Notes: a model not told the origin generated them from the sequence alone. Counted from the first letter of the stretch, positions 16,492 to 26,228 are shown. The stretch: 64,000 nt of DNA from Acidobacteriota bacterium (GCA_021792135.1 JAJYVF010000001.1:1-64000); one strand, 5' to 3'. A program made the numbers and translations.

Positions 16492-17343
16492 TCATTCATT
16501 CGGCGGCAGCTCAGCACAGAGACCGTCCTGCGATTCCTGTGCCTCAAGACGGCGGGCCTGCCGCTTTGACTTGATTTTGCGTGCCGGGACTCCTCCCGCG
16601 ATGCTGTGCGGCTCGAGGTCATGCGTGGCTACGGCCTGGGCGCCCAGCATCGCGTCTTCGCCGACACAGACGCCGGGCATGACAAGCGAGCGGTAGGTCA
16701 CGCGGGCGGCCGGGCCGATCTCCGTCCGGCGGTGCTCGATTATGCAGGATTCGACCGGATCGTGCGCGTGGGAGAAGACGGCGGCGTGTTCGGAGATGGA
16801 CGTCCCTTTGCGGATAATGAGTTCGCCGCGGTCGTCGAGCAGGACGTGATTGTGGATGATGACGTCGTCTTCCAGGGTAAGGTTGTACCCGAAGGTGAAC
16901 TCCACGCCGTGGTAGATTTTCACGTTCGTGCCAATGCTTTTGAAGATGTGTTTGCCGAGCATGGCGCGAAGACGGAAGCCCAGCCAGTGGTTGAGCGCGA
17001 TCGGGGACCGGTCGAACATGCGCCAGAACCAGATAAGGGGCTTGGCGAGGGCGTAACGTTCGGGGTCGATGTCGCCGTAGTACTCGGATTCGAGAGTGAC
17101 GTTGGCCGGATCGAGCGAGAGCTGGAGAACGTTAAATGGCAGCTCGGTGACAAGCGTGAAATTCAGGCGGCCACCGTGGGGGCGGCCCAGCAGGAGCTGG
17201 TGCAGATTGTCCCGGACGATCTCACCGCGGAGGGCCACGTTCCGGTGGCGGGTGAATTCATCGTCGAGATATTCGATCCAGCGGATGAACACTTCTCTGG
17301 CTTCCCGGGTGGGTTCGAGCTCGCGATAACGATAACGGGGCAT
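16492..17343 (-). CDS. Acyltransferase with left-handed beta-helix (hexapeptide repeats)
   Basis: A 283-residue protein. The C-terminal 140 residues form a left-handed beta-helix with hexapeptide repeats (IGTNVKIYHGVEF, LEDDVIIHNHVLLDDRGELI, IGPAARVTYRSLVMPGV, VGEDAMLGAQAVATHDLEP), ending SIAGGVPARKIK, the end seen in O-acetyltransferases of the maltose/nodulation type. The N-terminal 120 residues (LEPTREAREVFIRWIEYLDD) are helical and of unknown role. It probably transfers an acetyl group to a sugar. The opposite direction to the coiled-coil gene makes 17344-17476 a divergent promoter region. Confidence 0.85.
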   Translation of the reverse strand: MPRYRYRELEPTREAREVFIRWIEYLDDEFTRHRNVALRGEIVRDNLHQLLLGRPHGGRLNFTLVTELPFNVLQLSLDPANVTLESEYYGDIDPERYALAKPLIWFWRMFDRSPIALNHWLGFRLRAMLGKHIFKSIGTNVKIYHGVEFTFGYNLTLEDDVIIHNHVLLDDRGELIIRKGTSISEHAAVFSHAHDPVESCIIEHRRTEIGPAARVTYRSLVMPGVCVGEDAMLGAQAVATHDLEPHSIAGGVPARKIKSKRQARRLEAQESQDGLCAELPPNE

Positions 17344-17414
17344 ACACGATAGATTATCGTCCCGGAATTTCGTCTAAAGCATAAGCGGCACTATTCGGCA
17401 TTTGCGGAAGGAAA

Positions 17415-17429
17415 CGTAACGGCGTTACG
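17415..17429. promoter_or_regulatory. Perfect 7-1-7 palindrome between divergent genes
   Basis: CGTAACG-G-CGTTACG lies 48 bases upstream of the ATG at 17477 and 72 bases upstream of the acyltransferase start. It is a plausible repressor operator by position and symmetry; no regulator is assigned. Confidence 0.4.
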
Positions 17430-17476
17430 CTTGGCTCGGCGGATGCTGGTGGATATCAGAGAGGAAGGAAGCTGTC

Positions 17477-18343
17477 ATGAGTGAAGCACCGGTTCTCCAC
17501 GAAATACCTGCGGTCCCGGAGCAGAGAACGTATTCCGGACTGCTGATCGGACTGCTTGTTTTTGCCGTTCTGCTGGCTCTGGCGGGCCTGATATGGAGCT
17601 ACTCGCTCGCCGGACGGCTCACCCATGCCGAAGCACAGCTGGCCTCAACGCAGCAGCAGAACCAGCAGCTCGCTTCGGCGCTGGACCAGACCAATGCGCG
17701 GTTGCGCGTGACAACAGAGACCCTCGGGCACTCCCTGGGACTGACGCAGAAGCAGCTTGAGGAGCGTGCCCAGGATCTGCTGCGCCGGCAGCAGGCAGAT
17801 GCGAAGCGGCTGGAAACCGAGCAGGCCGCGACAAAACAGCAGTTTGGCCAGCAGATCAGCTCCGTCTCCAGCGATGTTTCAAACGTCAAAACCGACGTAG
17901 GCGGGGTAAAGACCGACCTGAATGCAACCAAAACCCAGCTGCAGCAAGCGGAGGCGCAGCTACAGTCGATGAAAGGCGACCTCGGGATTCAGAGTGGTCT
18001 CATCGCTACGAACGCCAGGGAAGTAGATGTCCTGAAGCACATGGGTGATCGCAATATCTACGAGTTCACCCTCCGTAAGGGACGGCGGGAGGTCGTCTCG
18101 ACGGTCGCGCTGGAGCTGAAGAAGGCCGATCCGAAACACAGCAGATTCAATATGATCGTTTACTCCGACGACAGGGCAATCCAGAAAAAGGACCGCAATC
18201 TGGATGAGCCGATCCAGTTCTATACAGGCAAGGACCATCTGCTGTATGAGCTGGTCGTGAACAACATCTCGAAGAACCAGGTCCAGGGGTATCTCGCTAC
18301 GCCGAAGAATGCGCCTGTGCCGGTGACACCGTCGGGACAGTGA
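17477..18343 (+). CDS. Membrane-anchored coiled-coil protein of unknown function
   Basis: A 288-residue protein with a cytoplasmic head of about 20 residues, one membrane segment (residues 21-45, LLIGLLVFAVLLALAGLIWS) and a long coiled coil (about 55-185) with heptads rich in Gln/Ala/Leu (AEAQLASTQQQNQQLASALD). The C-terminal 95 residues (EFTLRKGRREVVSTVALELK, KKDRNLDEPIQFYTGKDHLL) look like a globular beta domain ending VQGYLATPKN. The topology resembles membrane fusion or LPS-tether proteins, but no family is named. A GGAAGG site lies 9 bases before the ATG. The next gene begins 70 bases downstream on the same strand. Confidence 0.72.
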   Translation: MSEAPVLHEIPAVPEQRTYSGLLIGLLVFAVLLALAGLIWSYSLAGRLTHAEAQLASTQQQNQQLASALDQTNARLRVTTETLGHSLGLTQKQLEERAQDLLRRQQADAKRLETEQAATKQQFGQQISSVSSDVSNVKTDVGGVKTDLNATKTQLQQAEAQLQSMKGDLGIQSGLIATNAREVDVLKHMGDRNIYEFTLRKGRREVVSTVALELKKADPKHSRFNMIVYSDDRAIQKKDRNLDEPIQFYTGKDHLLYELVVNNISKNQVQGYLATPKNAPVPVTPSGQ

Positions 18344-18413
18344 GCGCATCGGACCGGATCGGGATGCAGGCTGTCAGGGCCATGCGGAATGGGCTCTGGC
18401 TACAATCGGAAGC

Positions 18414-19094
18414 GTGACCCGGCCCTTCAGCTTCGGCCAGCGCGTGGCGCTGTCGATCGTGCCCCGGCTGACCGCCCTGGTGCTGTCGGCCATTGGCATC
18501 ACCCTCCGTTTTGAGGTCATTGCCGAGCAGCGTGCGGTCCCGGCCACCCCTCCGGCGGACGGGATCTTCTGCTTCTGGCATCGATGCACCCTGCCTGCGG
18601 CGTGGTACTTCAGAAAATTTCAGTGCTCGATTTTGATCAGCCGGAGCTTCGATGGTGAGCTGATCGCGCGGACGCTGGGGCTTCTCGGCTTTCACAGCGT
18701 CCGGGGGTCGAGTTCACGCGGAGGCGCCGCCGGGCTGATCGCGCTGCGCGACGTTCTGGTTTCAGGGCTGCCCGTGGTGTTTACAGCGGACGGGCCGCGA
18801 GGTCCGATCTACGAGACGAAGATTGGGCCGGTAAAGCTGGCGCAGATGACCGGGAAGCCTGTGGGAAGCTTCTATCTGCTGCCGGAGCGGGCGTGGACGA
18901 TGCGTTCCTGGGACCGTTTCCTCGTTCCGAAGCCCTTCTCACGTGTGGTGGTGAGCTGGTCCCGGGCCGTCGACCCTCCGGAACCGGACGCCGGGCCGGA
19001 GGCGCTGGAGGCAAAGCGCCTGGAACTGAACGACGCTCTGGAGCGGGCGCGGTTGCGGGCGGAGGCTTATCTGGTGAAAGTAGAATCGGCTTAA
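18414..19094 (+). CDS. Lysophospholipid acyltransferase family protein (DUF374)
   Basis: A 226-residue protein with the DUF374/LPLAT pattern: an N-terminal hydrophobic stretch, the FCFWHRCTLPAAWYF motif carrying the HxxxLP variant, SRSFDGELIART, GGAAGLIALRDVL, then FTADGPRGPIYETKIG. It should acylate a lipid A- or lysophospholipid-type acceptor at the inner membrane. The start GTG at 18414 follows AATCGGAAGC. The stop TAA at 19092 is adjacent to the queA GTG at 19095, so the genes are likely cotranscribed. Confidence 0.87.
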   Translation: MTRPFSFGQRVALSIVPRLTALVLSAIGITLRFEVIAEQRAVPATPPADGIFCFWHRCTLPAAWYFRKFQCSILISRSFDGELIARTLGLLGFHSVRGSSSRGGAAGLIALRDVLVSGLPVVFTADGPRGPIYETKIGPVKLAQMTGKPVGSFYLLPERAWTMRSWDRFLVPKPFSRVVVSWSRAVDPPEPDAGPEALEAKRLELNDALERARLRAEAYLVKVESA

Positions 19095-20150
19095 GTGCTG
19101 GTTTCGGATTTCGATTTTCACCTTCCTGAAGAACTGATCGCGCAGGAGCCTGCGGCGGAGCGGGCGGCGTCCCGCATGCTGACGCTCGACCGGGCCACCG
19201 GCTCATGGCAGGATCAGCAGTTTCGCGAGTTCCCCGGGGTGCTGCGGGCTGGCGATCTGCTGGTGCTGAACGACAGCCGGGTCATTCCGGCGCGGCTCTT
19301 TGCCCATCGTACCGGCCTGCATACGCAGACGAATCACCGGGTCACCGGTCGGACCCAGATCTTGCTGGCCGAGCAGCTTTCCGAATGGGAGTGGAAGGCA
19401 CTGGCGCGGCCGGGACGCAAGGTGCTCACCGGCGAAACTCTGACGTTTGGCGACGGCGCGCTTCGGGCTGAAGTGATCGCCCACGGCGAATTTGGCGAGC
19501 GGACGCTGCGATTCGCTCCGGTGGCAGACTTTTTCGGTACGGTCGAAAGGCTGGGACACATGCCCCTGCCGCCCTACATCCACCGCGAGGATCGCGCAGG
19601 CGACCGCGAGCGCTACCAGACGGTTTATGCGCGAGAACGCGGGTCGGTGGCGGCTCCCACGGCGGGGCTGCACTTTACCCCGGAGATTCTGACGGAGATT
19701 CGCCGCCGCGGGGTGGAAATCGCGTATGTGACGCTGCATGTGGGGCTCGGGACCTTCCAGCCGGTGCGAGTGGAGCGCGTGGAAGACGTGCGGCTGCATG
19801 CGGAGCGCTACACGATCTCGCCGGAAACCGCGAACGCGATCAACGCCGCCCACCGAGAGGGCCGGCGGATTGTTGCAGCGGGAACCACGACCGTGCGGAC
19901 CCTGGAGCACTGCGCCCTGCAGGGACTGGAATTCACGCCTCACTCCGGTTCAACGAGCATCTTCATCTCGCCCGGATTCGAATTTCGGGTGGTGCGGGCA
20001 CTGCTGACGAATTTCCATCTGCCGCACTCGACGCTGCTGATGCTGGTGAGCGCCTTTGCGGGGCGCGAGCAGGTGCTGGGGGCCTACCGGCATGCGGTCG
20101 AGGAGCGCTACCGGTTCTTCTCCTACGGCGACTGCATGTTCATCTCCTGA
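19095..20150 (+). CDS. queA: S-adenosylmethionine:tRNA ribosyltransferase-isomerase
   Basis: QueA transfers the ribosyl part of SAM to preQ1 in tRNA(GUN) to make epoxyqueuosine in the cytoplasm. The 351-residue protein has the family sequence throughout: [17 protein letters not shown] at the start, [44 protein letters not shown]-type strand ([13 protein letters not shown]), TTVRTLE, and the end [19 protein letters not shown]. The GTG start is directly after the preceding stop, with no spacer, suggesting translational coupling. queG and tgt are not in this window. Confidence 0.96.
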   Translation: MLVSDFDFHLPEELIAQEPAAERAASRMLTLDRATGSWQDQQFREFPGVLRAGDLLVLNDSRVIPARLFAHRTGLHTQTNHRVTGRTQILLAEQLSEWEWKALARPGRKVLTGETLTFGDGALRAEVIAHGEFGERTLRFAPVADFFGTVERLGHMPLPPYIHREDRAGDRERYQTVYARERGSVAAPTAGLHFTPEILTEIRRRGVEIAYVTLHVGLGTFQPVRVERVEDVRLHAERYTISPETANAINAAHREGRRIVAAGTTTVRTLEHCALQGLEFTPHSGSTSIFISPGFEFRVVRALLTNFHLPHSTLLMLVSAFAGREQVLGAYRHAVEERYRFFSYGDCMFIS

Positions 20151-20189
20151 GCGCCAGCGCAGCCGGAGCCGGCGGTACACTCGATTCCA

Positions 20190-22937
20190 GTGACAACCCC
20201 ATCCAGCAAACCCCCGGTTTTTCTGCTCGACGCGATGTCGTTCATCTTCCGCGCCTACCATGCCATGCAGCGGCAGCGCCCCATGTCAACACGGACAGGC
20301 GTGCCCACGGCGGCGACCTACGTCTTCATCAACATGCTGAACAAGCTGCGCAAGGACTTTGTGCCGGAGTATTTCGCGGCAGTCTTCGACACCAGCGGAC
20401 CGGTCTTTCGCGATGAGCGCGCACGCGGCATGACGGTGAGAAAGTTCAGCGCGGAAACGCAGCAGTACGAAGCGGTGGAGACCGGTGGATACAAGGCGAA
20501 TCGCGAAGCGATGCCGCCGGATCTGGCGCAGCAGCTGCCCTACGTTCGCCGCGCGCTGGAGGCGTTTCGGATCCCGATTCTCGAGGCCCAGGGATTCGAA
20601 GCGGACGACGTCATCGGAACGCTGGCCTGCAGGGCGGCCGAGGCCGGCCACGATGTCTTCGTCGTCTCGAACGATAAGGACATGATGCAGCTGGTAGATG
20701 ACCGCGTAAAGATCCTGAACCCGGTCAAGGACAACCTGATCCTCGACCGCGAGAAGGTTGTGGAGACGCTCGGAGTTCCTCCCGAAAAGGTTATTGATGT
20801 CATGGCCCTGCGGGGGGATACCATCGACAACATCCCCGGCGCCCCCGGCATCGGCGACAAGGGTTCAGTCGAAATCATCCAGCAGTTCGGCAGCGTGGAG
20901 GCGGCCCTCGATCGCGCTGGGGAAATCAAACGGAAAACCTATCGCGAATCGCTGCAGAACAACCGCGAGGCGGTTCTGCTCAGCAAGGAACTGGTTACGA
21001 TCCATTGCGAAGTTCCCCTGGAGTTCGATCCGGGAGCCATGCGCACGCAGCCGCCCGATACGGCAGCGTGCAGAGCGCTGTTCACGGAACTGGAGTTTAC
21101 GACCTTGCTGCGGGAGCTGGCTCCGGCTGGTCTGCCTGCGACGGCGGAATACGTCCTGGATCCAGCGCCGGAGCAGGTTGTTGCGTTCATGGCACAGGCG
21201 CGGGAACATGGTTTCGCGCTGGCCGTGCCCACGTTGGGGATTGAAGCCGCCGGAGAGCAGGGAGCCGAACAGGGGAGCGAGGAGCGAGAACCTGAAGCGC
21301 AGAACCTTTCCCTGCTGGACCTGGCGGAGGCCGCAGAGAAGCCGGCCGACGCAGCGGGCCCGCGAGAGCTTCGGCTGGGCGTTGCCGCCGTTCCGGATAC
21401 AGCGCTGGTGCTGCCGGCCGAGACAGTCCGGGCGCTGCTGGAGGATTCGAAGGCCCCAAAGCGGGTGCACGATCTGAAGGGCGTGCTCCGGGTGCTGGAG
21501 GCGCAGGAAATCGAACTGCGCGGAGTAACTGACGATATAATGCTGTACTCGTATCTCATCAATCCCACGCATGCGACCCATCGCCTGGCAGATGTGGCGG
21601 CGCGGTTCAGCGATCGTCCCCTCGCAGAGACCGGCGAGAGACAGTTGGCGGAGGCGGCGCACAAGGTCCGCGGCCTGGCTGCGCCGATGCGCGAAGACGT
21701 GGACGCGCTGGGCGAGCGGCGCGTCTACGCGGAGATCGATCTACCACTCGTCCCGGTGCTGCTGCGGATGGAACAGACGGGGGTACAAGTCGATTCTCGC
21801 GCCCTGGCACGAATGGCGAATCGGCTTTCAGCGGATTTGCAGCGCCTGGGTGAGGAAATCTGTGCGCTTGCCGGATGCCGATTCAATATCAACTCCCCCA
21901 GGCAGCTCGGAGATGTGCTGTTCAACAAAGTGGGACTGCCGCGGCCGCTGAAGTACGGCAAGGGCAAGGTCATTTCGACGGCGCAGGATGTGCTGGAGGA
22001 GCTGGCCCTGCACAACGATGTGCCGCGGCTGGTGCTCGAGTACCGGCAACTGGCGAAGCTCAGGTCGAATTACGCCGATTCCCTTCCCCTGCTCTGTGAT
22101 GCCGAGGGACGCGTGCATACCACCTTTAATCAGGTAGGCACGGCGACGGGCCGGCTCTCTTCGACGAATCCGAATTTGCAGAACATTCCCATCCGCACCG
22201 AGCTGGGACGGGAAATTCGGGCCGCGTTTATTGCTGCGCCCGGACGAGTGCTTCTCTCCGCCGATTATTCCCAGATCGAGCTGCGGCTGCTGGCGCATTT
22301 CTCTGGAGACCCGCTGCTGGTGCATGCCTATCAGACAGGGCAGGATATTCACACGCTCACGGCAGCGGAGGTCTTTGGCGTTCCCGCGGAAACCATGAGC
22401 AAGGAGACGCGAAACCGAGCCAAGGCGGTGAACTTCGGGATTGTCTACGGCATCTCGCCGTTTGGGCTGGCACAGCAGCTGGGCATCGAGCAGAACGAGG
22501 CACGGCTGTATATCGACAAGTACTTCCTCCGCTATGAGGGGGTTCGCGCCTGGATCACCCGGATGCTGGAGGAGACGCGGCGCGAACAGAAGGTGCGCAC
22601 CATGTTTGGACGTATGCGGCCGATCCCGGACATCCAGAGCCGCAATGCAAACCAGCGCGGCTTTGCCGAGCGCACGGCCATCAACTCGCCCCTGCAGGGG
22701 ACCGCCGCCGATCTGATCAAGCTGGCGATGATCCGCATTGACCGGCGGCTGGCGCAGGAAAAGCTGGCGACGCGAATGACGCTCCAGGTGCATGATGAGC
22801 TGGTCTTCGATGTCCCGGAAGATGAGGTGGAACGCGCAACGTCGCTCGCGCGGCACGAGATGGAGCACGTGGTGGAACTGAGCGTTCCGCTGGTTGCGGA
22901 CATCGGCGTGGGACCAAACTGGCGGGACCTGAACTGA
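20190..22937 (+). CDS. polA: DNA polymerase I
   Basis: A 915-residue PolA that fills gaps and removes RNA primers. The 5'-3' nuclease domain (residues 1-290) opens PPVFLLDAMSFIFRAYHAMQ and has EADDVIGTLACRA and DNIPGAPGIGDKG. The polymerase domain (about 530-915) has TGRLSSTNPNLQNIPIRT, motif A LSADYSQIELRLLAH, the O-helix RNRAKAVNFGIVYGISP, and motif C LQVHDELVFDVPEDE. The 3'-5' region (300-510) contains a low-complexity Glu-rich stretch and lacks the DxE, D424 and D501 equivalents of E. coli Pol I, so proofreading is probably absent. The start is the GTG at 20190. It converges with glmM one base beyond its stop. Confidence 0.96.
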   Translation: MTTPSSKPPVFLLDAMSFIFRAYHAMQRQRPMSTRTGVPTAATYVFINMLNKLRKDFVPEYFAAVFDTSGPVFRDERARGMTVRKFSAETQQYEAVETGGYKANREAMPPDLAQQLPYVRRALEAFRIPILEAQGFEADDVIGTLACRAAEAGHDVFVVSNDKDMMQLVDDRVKILNPVKDNLILDREKVVETLGVPPEKVIDVMALRGDTIDNIPGAPGIGDKGSVEIIQQFGSVEAALDRAGEIKRKTYRESLQNNREAVLLSKELVTIHCEVPLEFDPGAMRTQPPDTAACRALFTELEFTTLLRELAPAGLPATAEYVLDPAPEQVVAFMAQAREHGFALAVPTLGIEAAGEQGAEQGSEEREPEAQNLSLLDLAEAAEKPADAAGPRELRLGVAAVPDTALVLPAETVRALLEDSKAPKRVHDLKGVLRVLEAQEIELRGVTDDIMLYSYLINPTHATHRLADVAARFSDRPLAETGERQLAEAAHKVRGLAAPMREDVDALGERRVYAEIDLPLVPVLLRMEQTGVQVDSRALARMANRLSADLQRLGEEICALAGCRFNINSPRQLGDVLFNKVGLPRPLKYGKGKVISTAQDVLEELALHNDVPRLVLEYRQLAKLRSNYADSLPLLCDAEGRVHTTFNQVGTATGRLSSTNPNLQNIPIRTELGREIRAAFIAAPGRVLLSADYSQIELRLLAHFSGDPLLVHAYQTGQDIHTLTAAEVFGVPAETMSKETRNRAKAVNFGIVYGISPFGLAQQLGIEQNEARLYIDKYFLRYEGVRAWITRMLEETRREQKVRTMFGRMRPIPDIQSRNANQRGFAERTAINSPLQGTAADLIKLAMIRIDRRLAQEKLATRMTLQVHDELVFDVPEDEVERATSLARHEMEHVVELSVPLVADIGVGPNWRDLN

Positions 22938-22938
22938 A

Positions 22939-24282
22939 TCAGGCTCCCAGTTCTGCCCGGATGGCGGCGGCGATGCGATCGGCGTGGCGGCGCATGACTT
23001 CTTCCGATTCGGCTTCGATCATGACGCGCGCCAGAGCTTCGGTGCCGGAATAGCGCACGACGACACGGCCGTTTTCGGCCAGTTCCACTTCGGCCTGGTG
23101 AATCGTATCCGCTACGGTAGCAATTTTGTCCAGCGGCTTCTTCTCTCGGACGCGGACATTGACGATCACCTGCGGATAGACCCTCAGGTCGGCAACCAGT
23201 TCGTGCAGCGGGTGTCCGGAGCGGCACACCGCATCCAGCACAACCAGCGCAGTGAGCAGACCATCGCCGGTAGTGGCGAGATGGGGAAAGAGGATGTGTC
23301 CGGACTGCTCGCCTCCGAGGGCGGCGTTCTCCTGACGCATCCGCTCGAGGACATACTTGTCGCCCACGGGAGCACGCAGCATCCGGATGCCATCGCGGCG
23401 AAGGGCGGCTTCGAGACCCATGTTGGACATGGTGGTGGCAACCACAGTGAGGTTGTCAAGCATGCCTCGCTGTTTCATGTCGCGGGCGGCGAGCAACATC
23501 ACGGCGTCCCCATTCACGACCCTTCCATGGGCATCGGCAAAGAGCGCGCGGTCGGCATCGCCATCGAAGGTGACGCCCAGGTCCGCGCCCAGCGTCTTTG
23601 TTTCCGCGGCGACCACCTCAGGATGCAGCGCCCCGCAGCTGGCATTGATGTTGCGGCCGTCCGGCGTGGCGTGGGTAACGTGAATGGTGCCGCCGAGGCC
23701 AGAGAACAGCTCGGGCGCAATGGCAGATGCCGCTCCGTTGGCGCAGTCCAGAACCACGTGCATACCGTCGAGATGAAGTCCTGGTACCGCTGAACGAAGC
23801 GACTCCTCGTAATCCGCGCGGTACTTGGGGTTGACGGCCGGTGCGTGGCCGGATTGCGGCGATTCGACCGATTCCAGCCGGCGGAAGATTTCCTCCTCGA
23901 TTCGCAGTTCCGTCTCATCCGGCAATTTGTAACCGTCGCTGCCAAAAACCTTGATTCCGTTGTCCTGCCAGGGATTGTGGGACGCCGAAATGACCACGCC
24001 CGCGGCGAAGCCATGCCGCCGCGCCAGATACGCAATCGCGGGAGTGGTAATCACTCCGGCATTTTCGACGATCGCGCCTCCCTCGGCGAGCCCCGCCGAG
24101 ATCAGGGCGGCAATCCATTCGCTGGATTCGCGCGTATCCATGCCGAGCAGGATGCGTGGGTGGTGATATGTGCCGTTAACCTGATGGGACAGGGCCAGTC
24201 CCACCGCGTAGATCGTTCTTGCATCCAGCGGGGCTTCGCCTGCGATGCCGCGAATGCCGTCGGTACCAAACAGCTTTCTCAT
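22939..24282 (-). CDS. glmM: Phosphoglucosamine mutase
   Basis: GlmM interconverts glucosamine-6-phosphate and glucosamine-1-phosphate for UDP-GlcNAc, in the cytoplasm. The 447-residue protein opens MRKLFGTDGIRGIAGEAPLD. The catalytic serine loop is GVVISASHNPWQDNGIKVFG. The magnesium loop is FDGDADRALFADAHG, and the sugar loop ALGGEQSGHILF. The phosphate-binding end is VVVRYSGTEALARVMIEAE. Length matches the family. Its ATG overlaps the xseA stop (ATGA), giving an xseA-glmM operon. Confidence 0.97.
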   Translation of the reverse strand: MRKLFGTDGIRGIAGEAPLDARTIYAVGLALSHQVNGTYHHPRILLGMDTRESSEWIAALISAGLAEGGAIVENAGVITTPAIAYLARRHGFAAGVVISASHNPWQDNGIKVFGSDGYKLPDETELRIEEEIFRRLESVESPQSGHAPAVNPKYRADYEESLRSAVPGLHLDGMHVVLDCANGAASAIAPELFSGLGGTIHVTHATPDGRNINASCGALHPEVVAAETKTLGADLGVTFDGDADRALFADAHGRVVNGDAVMLLAARDMKQRGMLDNLTVVATTMSNMGLEAALRRDGIRMLRAPVGDKYVLERMRQENAALGGEQSGHILFPHLATTGDGLLTALVVLDAVCRSGHPLHELVADLRVYPQVIVNVRVREKKPLDKIATVADTIHQAEVELAENGRVVVRYSGTEALARVMIEAESEEVMRRHADRIAAAIRAELGA

Positions 24283-25691
24283 GGTCCCTGCACTTCTCTT
24301 TCGACTTCCGTGATTCGGCTCGTGAGAAGGCCATGCGCGAGCCGGGTGCTGATGGTTTGACCTTCCTGAACCTGATCTGATGTCCGAATCAGGCCGCCGC
24401 TCTCGTCGTAAACCAGCGCATAGCCGCGGCTCAGCACGGCAAGCGGCGACATAGCTGCCAGCTGTCGGACCAATGCCGATACGCGTTCACCCCGGCTACG
24501 CAGCGATTCGCGCTGGGTCCTGTTCATTCGCGCATCGAGCGCGGCGAGGCGCTCGCGGCCGACTCCTGCGCGCATGAGGACATCCTGGCGCACGAGCCGG
24601 ACCGAAAGCTGCTGGAGGCGATCGCCCCAGACGCGATGACGGGCGCGCCAGAGAGATTCCATCCGCATCGCAAGGTCGTCGATACGCTGCTGTTTTCGGC
24701 GCAGCAGATCTTTTTCTCGGATGAGGATCGATTCGACCCGCGCACGGGCAAAGGCGCTGCCAGCCTGCATGAGGCGATAGCGACAGGCGCGAACGAGGCG
24801 CTGGTCCAGGTTCTGCACACGCTCAGCGATGTTGTGGAGCGCAGCCGTTACCAGTTCAGCGGCGGCGGAAGGCGTGGGTGCCCGCAGGTCCGCCACAAAA
24901 TCGGCAATGGTGAAGTCCGTCTCGTGGCCGACCGCGGAGATCACGGGCAGGTCCGAGGCGGCAATGGCTTCGGCCAGGAACTCGCTGTTGAACGGAGCGA
25001 GGTCCTCGATCGATCCGCCGCCGCGGGCAATGACGATGACATCTGCTTCGCGCGTGCGATTGAACCAGACAATTCCGGCGGCGACTTCAGCGGCCGCGGC
25101 TTCGCCCTGCACCAGCGCGGGATAAAGCAGGACGTGCAGGCCGGCGTGACGGCGATTGACGATGTTCAGAAAGTCGCGGATGACTGCGCCGCTGGGCGAA
25201 GTAACAATGCCGACGCAGTGAGGAAAGGCAGGCAGCGGCTTCTTGCGGGAGGGATCGAAGAGGCCGCGGGCTTCAAGTCGCTGCTTCAGCTGCTCGAAGG
25301 CGATCTGCTGTGAACCGGCGCCCACGGGCTCAAGAAATTCGGCGACCAGCTGCATCTGCCCCCGCTGTTCGTAAACGGAGACTTTGCCCCGCAGCAGGAT
25401 GTGCAGCCCGTCAGCCGGGCGAAAGCGCAGCAGCGATGCCTGGCGGCGGAAGAGCACAGCGGGCAACTGCGCTTCGCCGTCCTTAAGTGTGAAGTAGATG
25501 TGGCCCGAGGGGGCCGAGCGCAGGTTGGAGATTTCCCCCTCGACCCAAAGGTCGCCATATTCGCGCTCCACATGCAGGCGCACTTCGCTCACCAGGTCGC
25601 CGACCCTCCAGATGCGGCGCGAGGGTGGCGCTCCGAAAGAGAACCCCAACTGGCCCTCGGATCCGTGATGCGGATGGAGCGAAACACTCAT
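24279..25691 (-). CDS. xseA: Exodeoxyribonuclease VII large subunit
   Basis: A 470-residue XseA, the catalytic subunit of the single-strand exonuclease. The N-terminal OB domain has LWVEGEISNLRSAPSGHIYF and LKDGEAQLPAVLFRRQA. The catalytic domain shows VGIVTSPSGAVIRDFL, VIVIARGGGSIEDLAPFN and ISAVGHETDFTIADFVADLR. A long coiled coil follows. The C-terminal part has PLAVLSRGYALVYDE. The ATG at 25691 has AGGA 5 bases upstream, so it is preferred to the GTG at 25727. A TATACT -10-like hexamer lies just upstream. xseB was not found adjacent. Confidence 0.95.
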   Translation of the reverse strand: MSVSLHPHHGSEGQLGFSFGAPPSRRIWRVGDLVSEVRLHVEREYGDLWVEGEISNLRSAPSGHIYFTLKDGEAQLPAVLFRRQASLLRFRPADGLHILLRGKVSVYEQRGQMQLVAEFLEPVGAGSQQIAFEQLKQRLEARGLFDPSRKKPLPAFPHCVGIVTSPSGAVIRDFLNIVNRRHAGLHVLLYPALVQGEAAAAEVAAGIVWFNRTREADVIVIARGGGSIEDLAPFNSEFLAEAIAASDLPVISAVGHETDFTIADFVADLRAPTPSAAAELVTAALHNIAERVQNLDQRLVRACRYRLMQAGSAFARARVESILIREKDLLRRKQQRIDDLAMRMESLWRARHRVWGDRLQQLSVRLVRQDVLMRAGVGRERLAALDARMNRTQRESLRSRGERVSALVRQLAAMSPLAVLSRGYALVYDESGGLIRTSDQVQEGQTISTRLAHGLLTSRITEVEREVQGP

Positions 25692-25777
25692 AAATCCTGA
25701 GTATAGACGGGAGGGCGGAGTTGTCACCGGGGTGCCCGATCACGATAATGCGGCCATCCCGCTGCAAAGGACTGGCG

Positions 25778-26228
25778 ATGTCAAAAACCCTCGCTGCGCC
25801 TGTGGCTACTCTTCTCCTGTACCTCCTCTCCGCTGTTCAGGTTCCGGCACAGAGCTTCACCCTGGAACAGATCATGAGCGCACCGTTCCCTTCAGATTTG
25901 CAGGCTCCTCCAGAGGGCAGCCGCTTTCTTTGGCTCTGGCGCGGGCTTCGGACCGGAACCAGCCCGCATCGCCCGGGAGTCCTCGCCGCTGGCCTGGGTC
26001 AAAACCTGGAAGTCACCGGTCTTGCTCATCCAGGGAGACGACGACCGGAATGTGCAGTTCTCCAACACCGTCCGGCTCGCAGCGGCTCTGCGCACGCAGG
26101 GAGTGCCCTTTGAGGAACATATCTTTCCGGACGAAATTCACGAGTTTCTCCTGCACCGGTCCTGGATGGAGGCTTACAGGCTGGGTGCGGACTTCTTCAA
26201 CCCCCATCTGAACGGGGCGAACAAATAG
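25778..26228 (+). pseudogene. Prolyl oligopeptidase (S9) family remnant with internal deletion
   Basis: The N-terminal part (ATG 25778, AAAGGA site) is a signal peptide (VATLLLYLLSAVQVPA) followed by SFTLEQIMSAPFPSDLQAPP, the start of secreted S9 peptidases. The C-terminal part, in another frame from about 25950, reads ARIARESSPLAWVKTWKSPV then LLIQGDDDRNVQF and EHIFPDEIHEFLLHRSWMEA: the end of the alpha/beta-hydrolase domain with the catalytic Asp and His. Only about 450 bp of an expected near 2 kb remain, so about 500 codons including the catalytic serine are gone. It is a non-functional relic. Confidence 0.75.
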
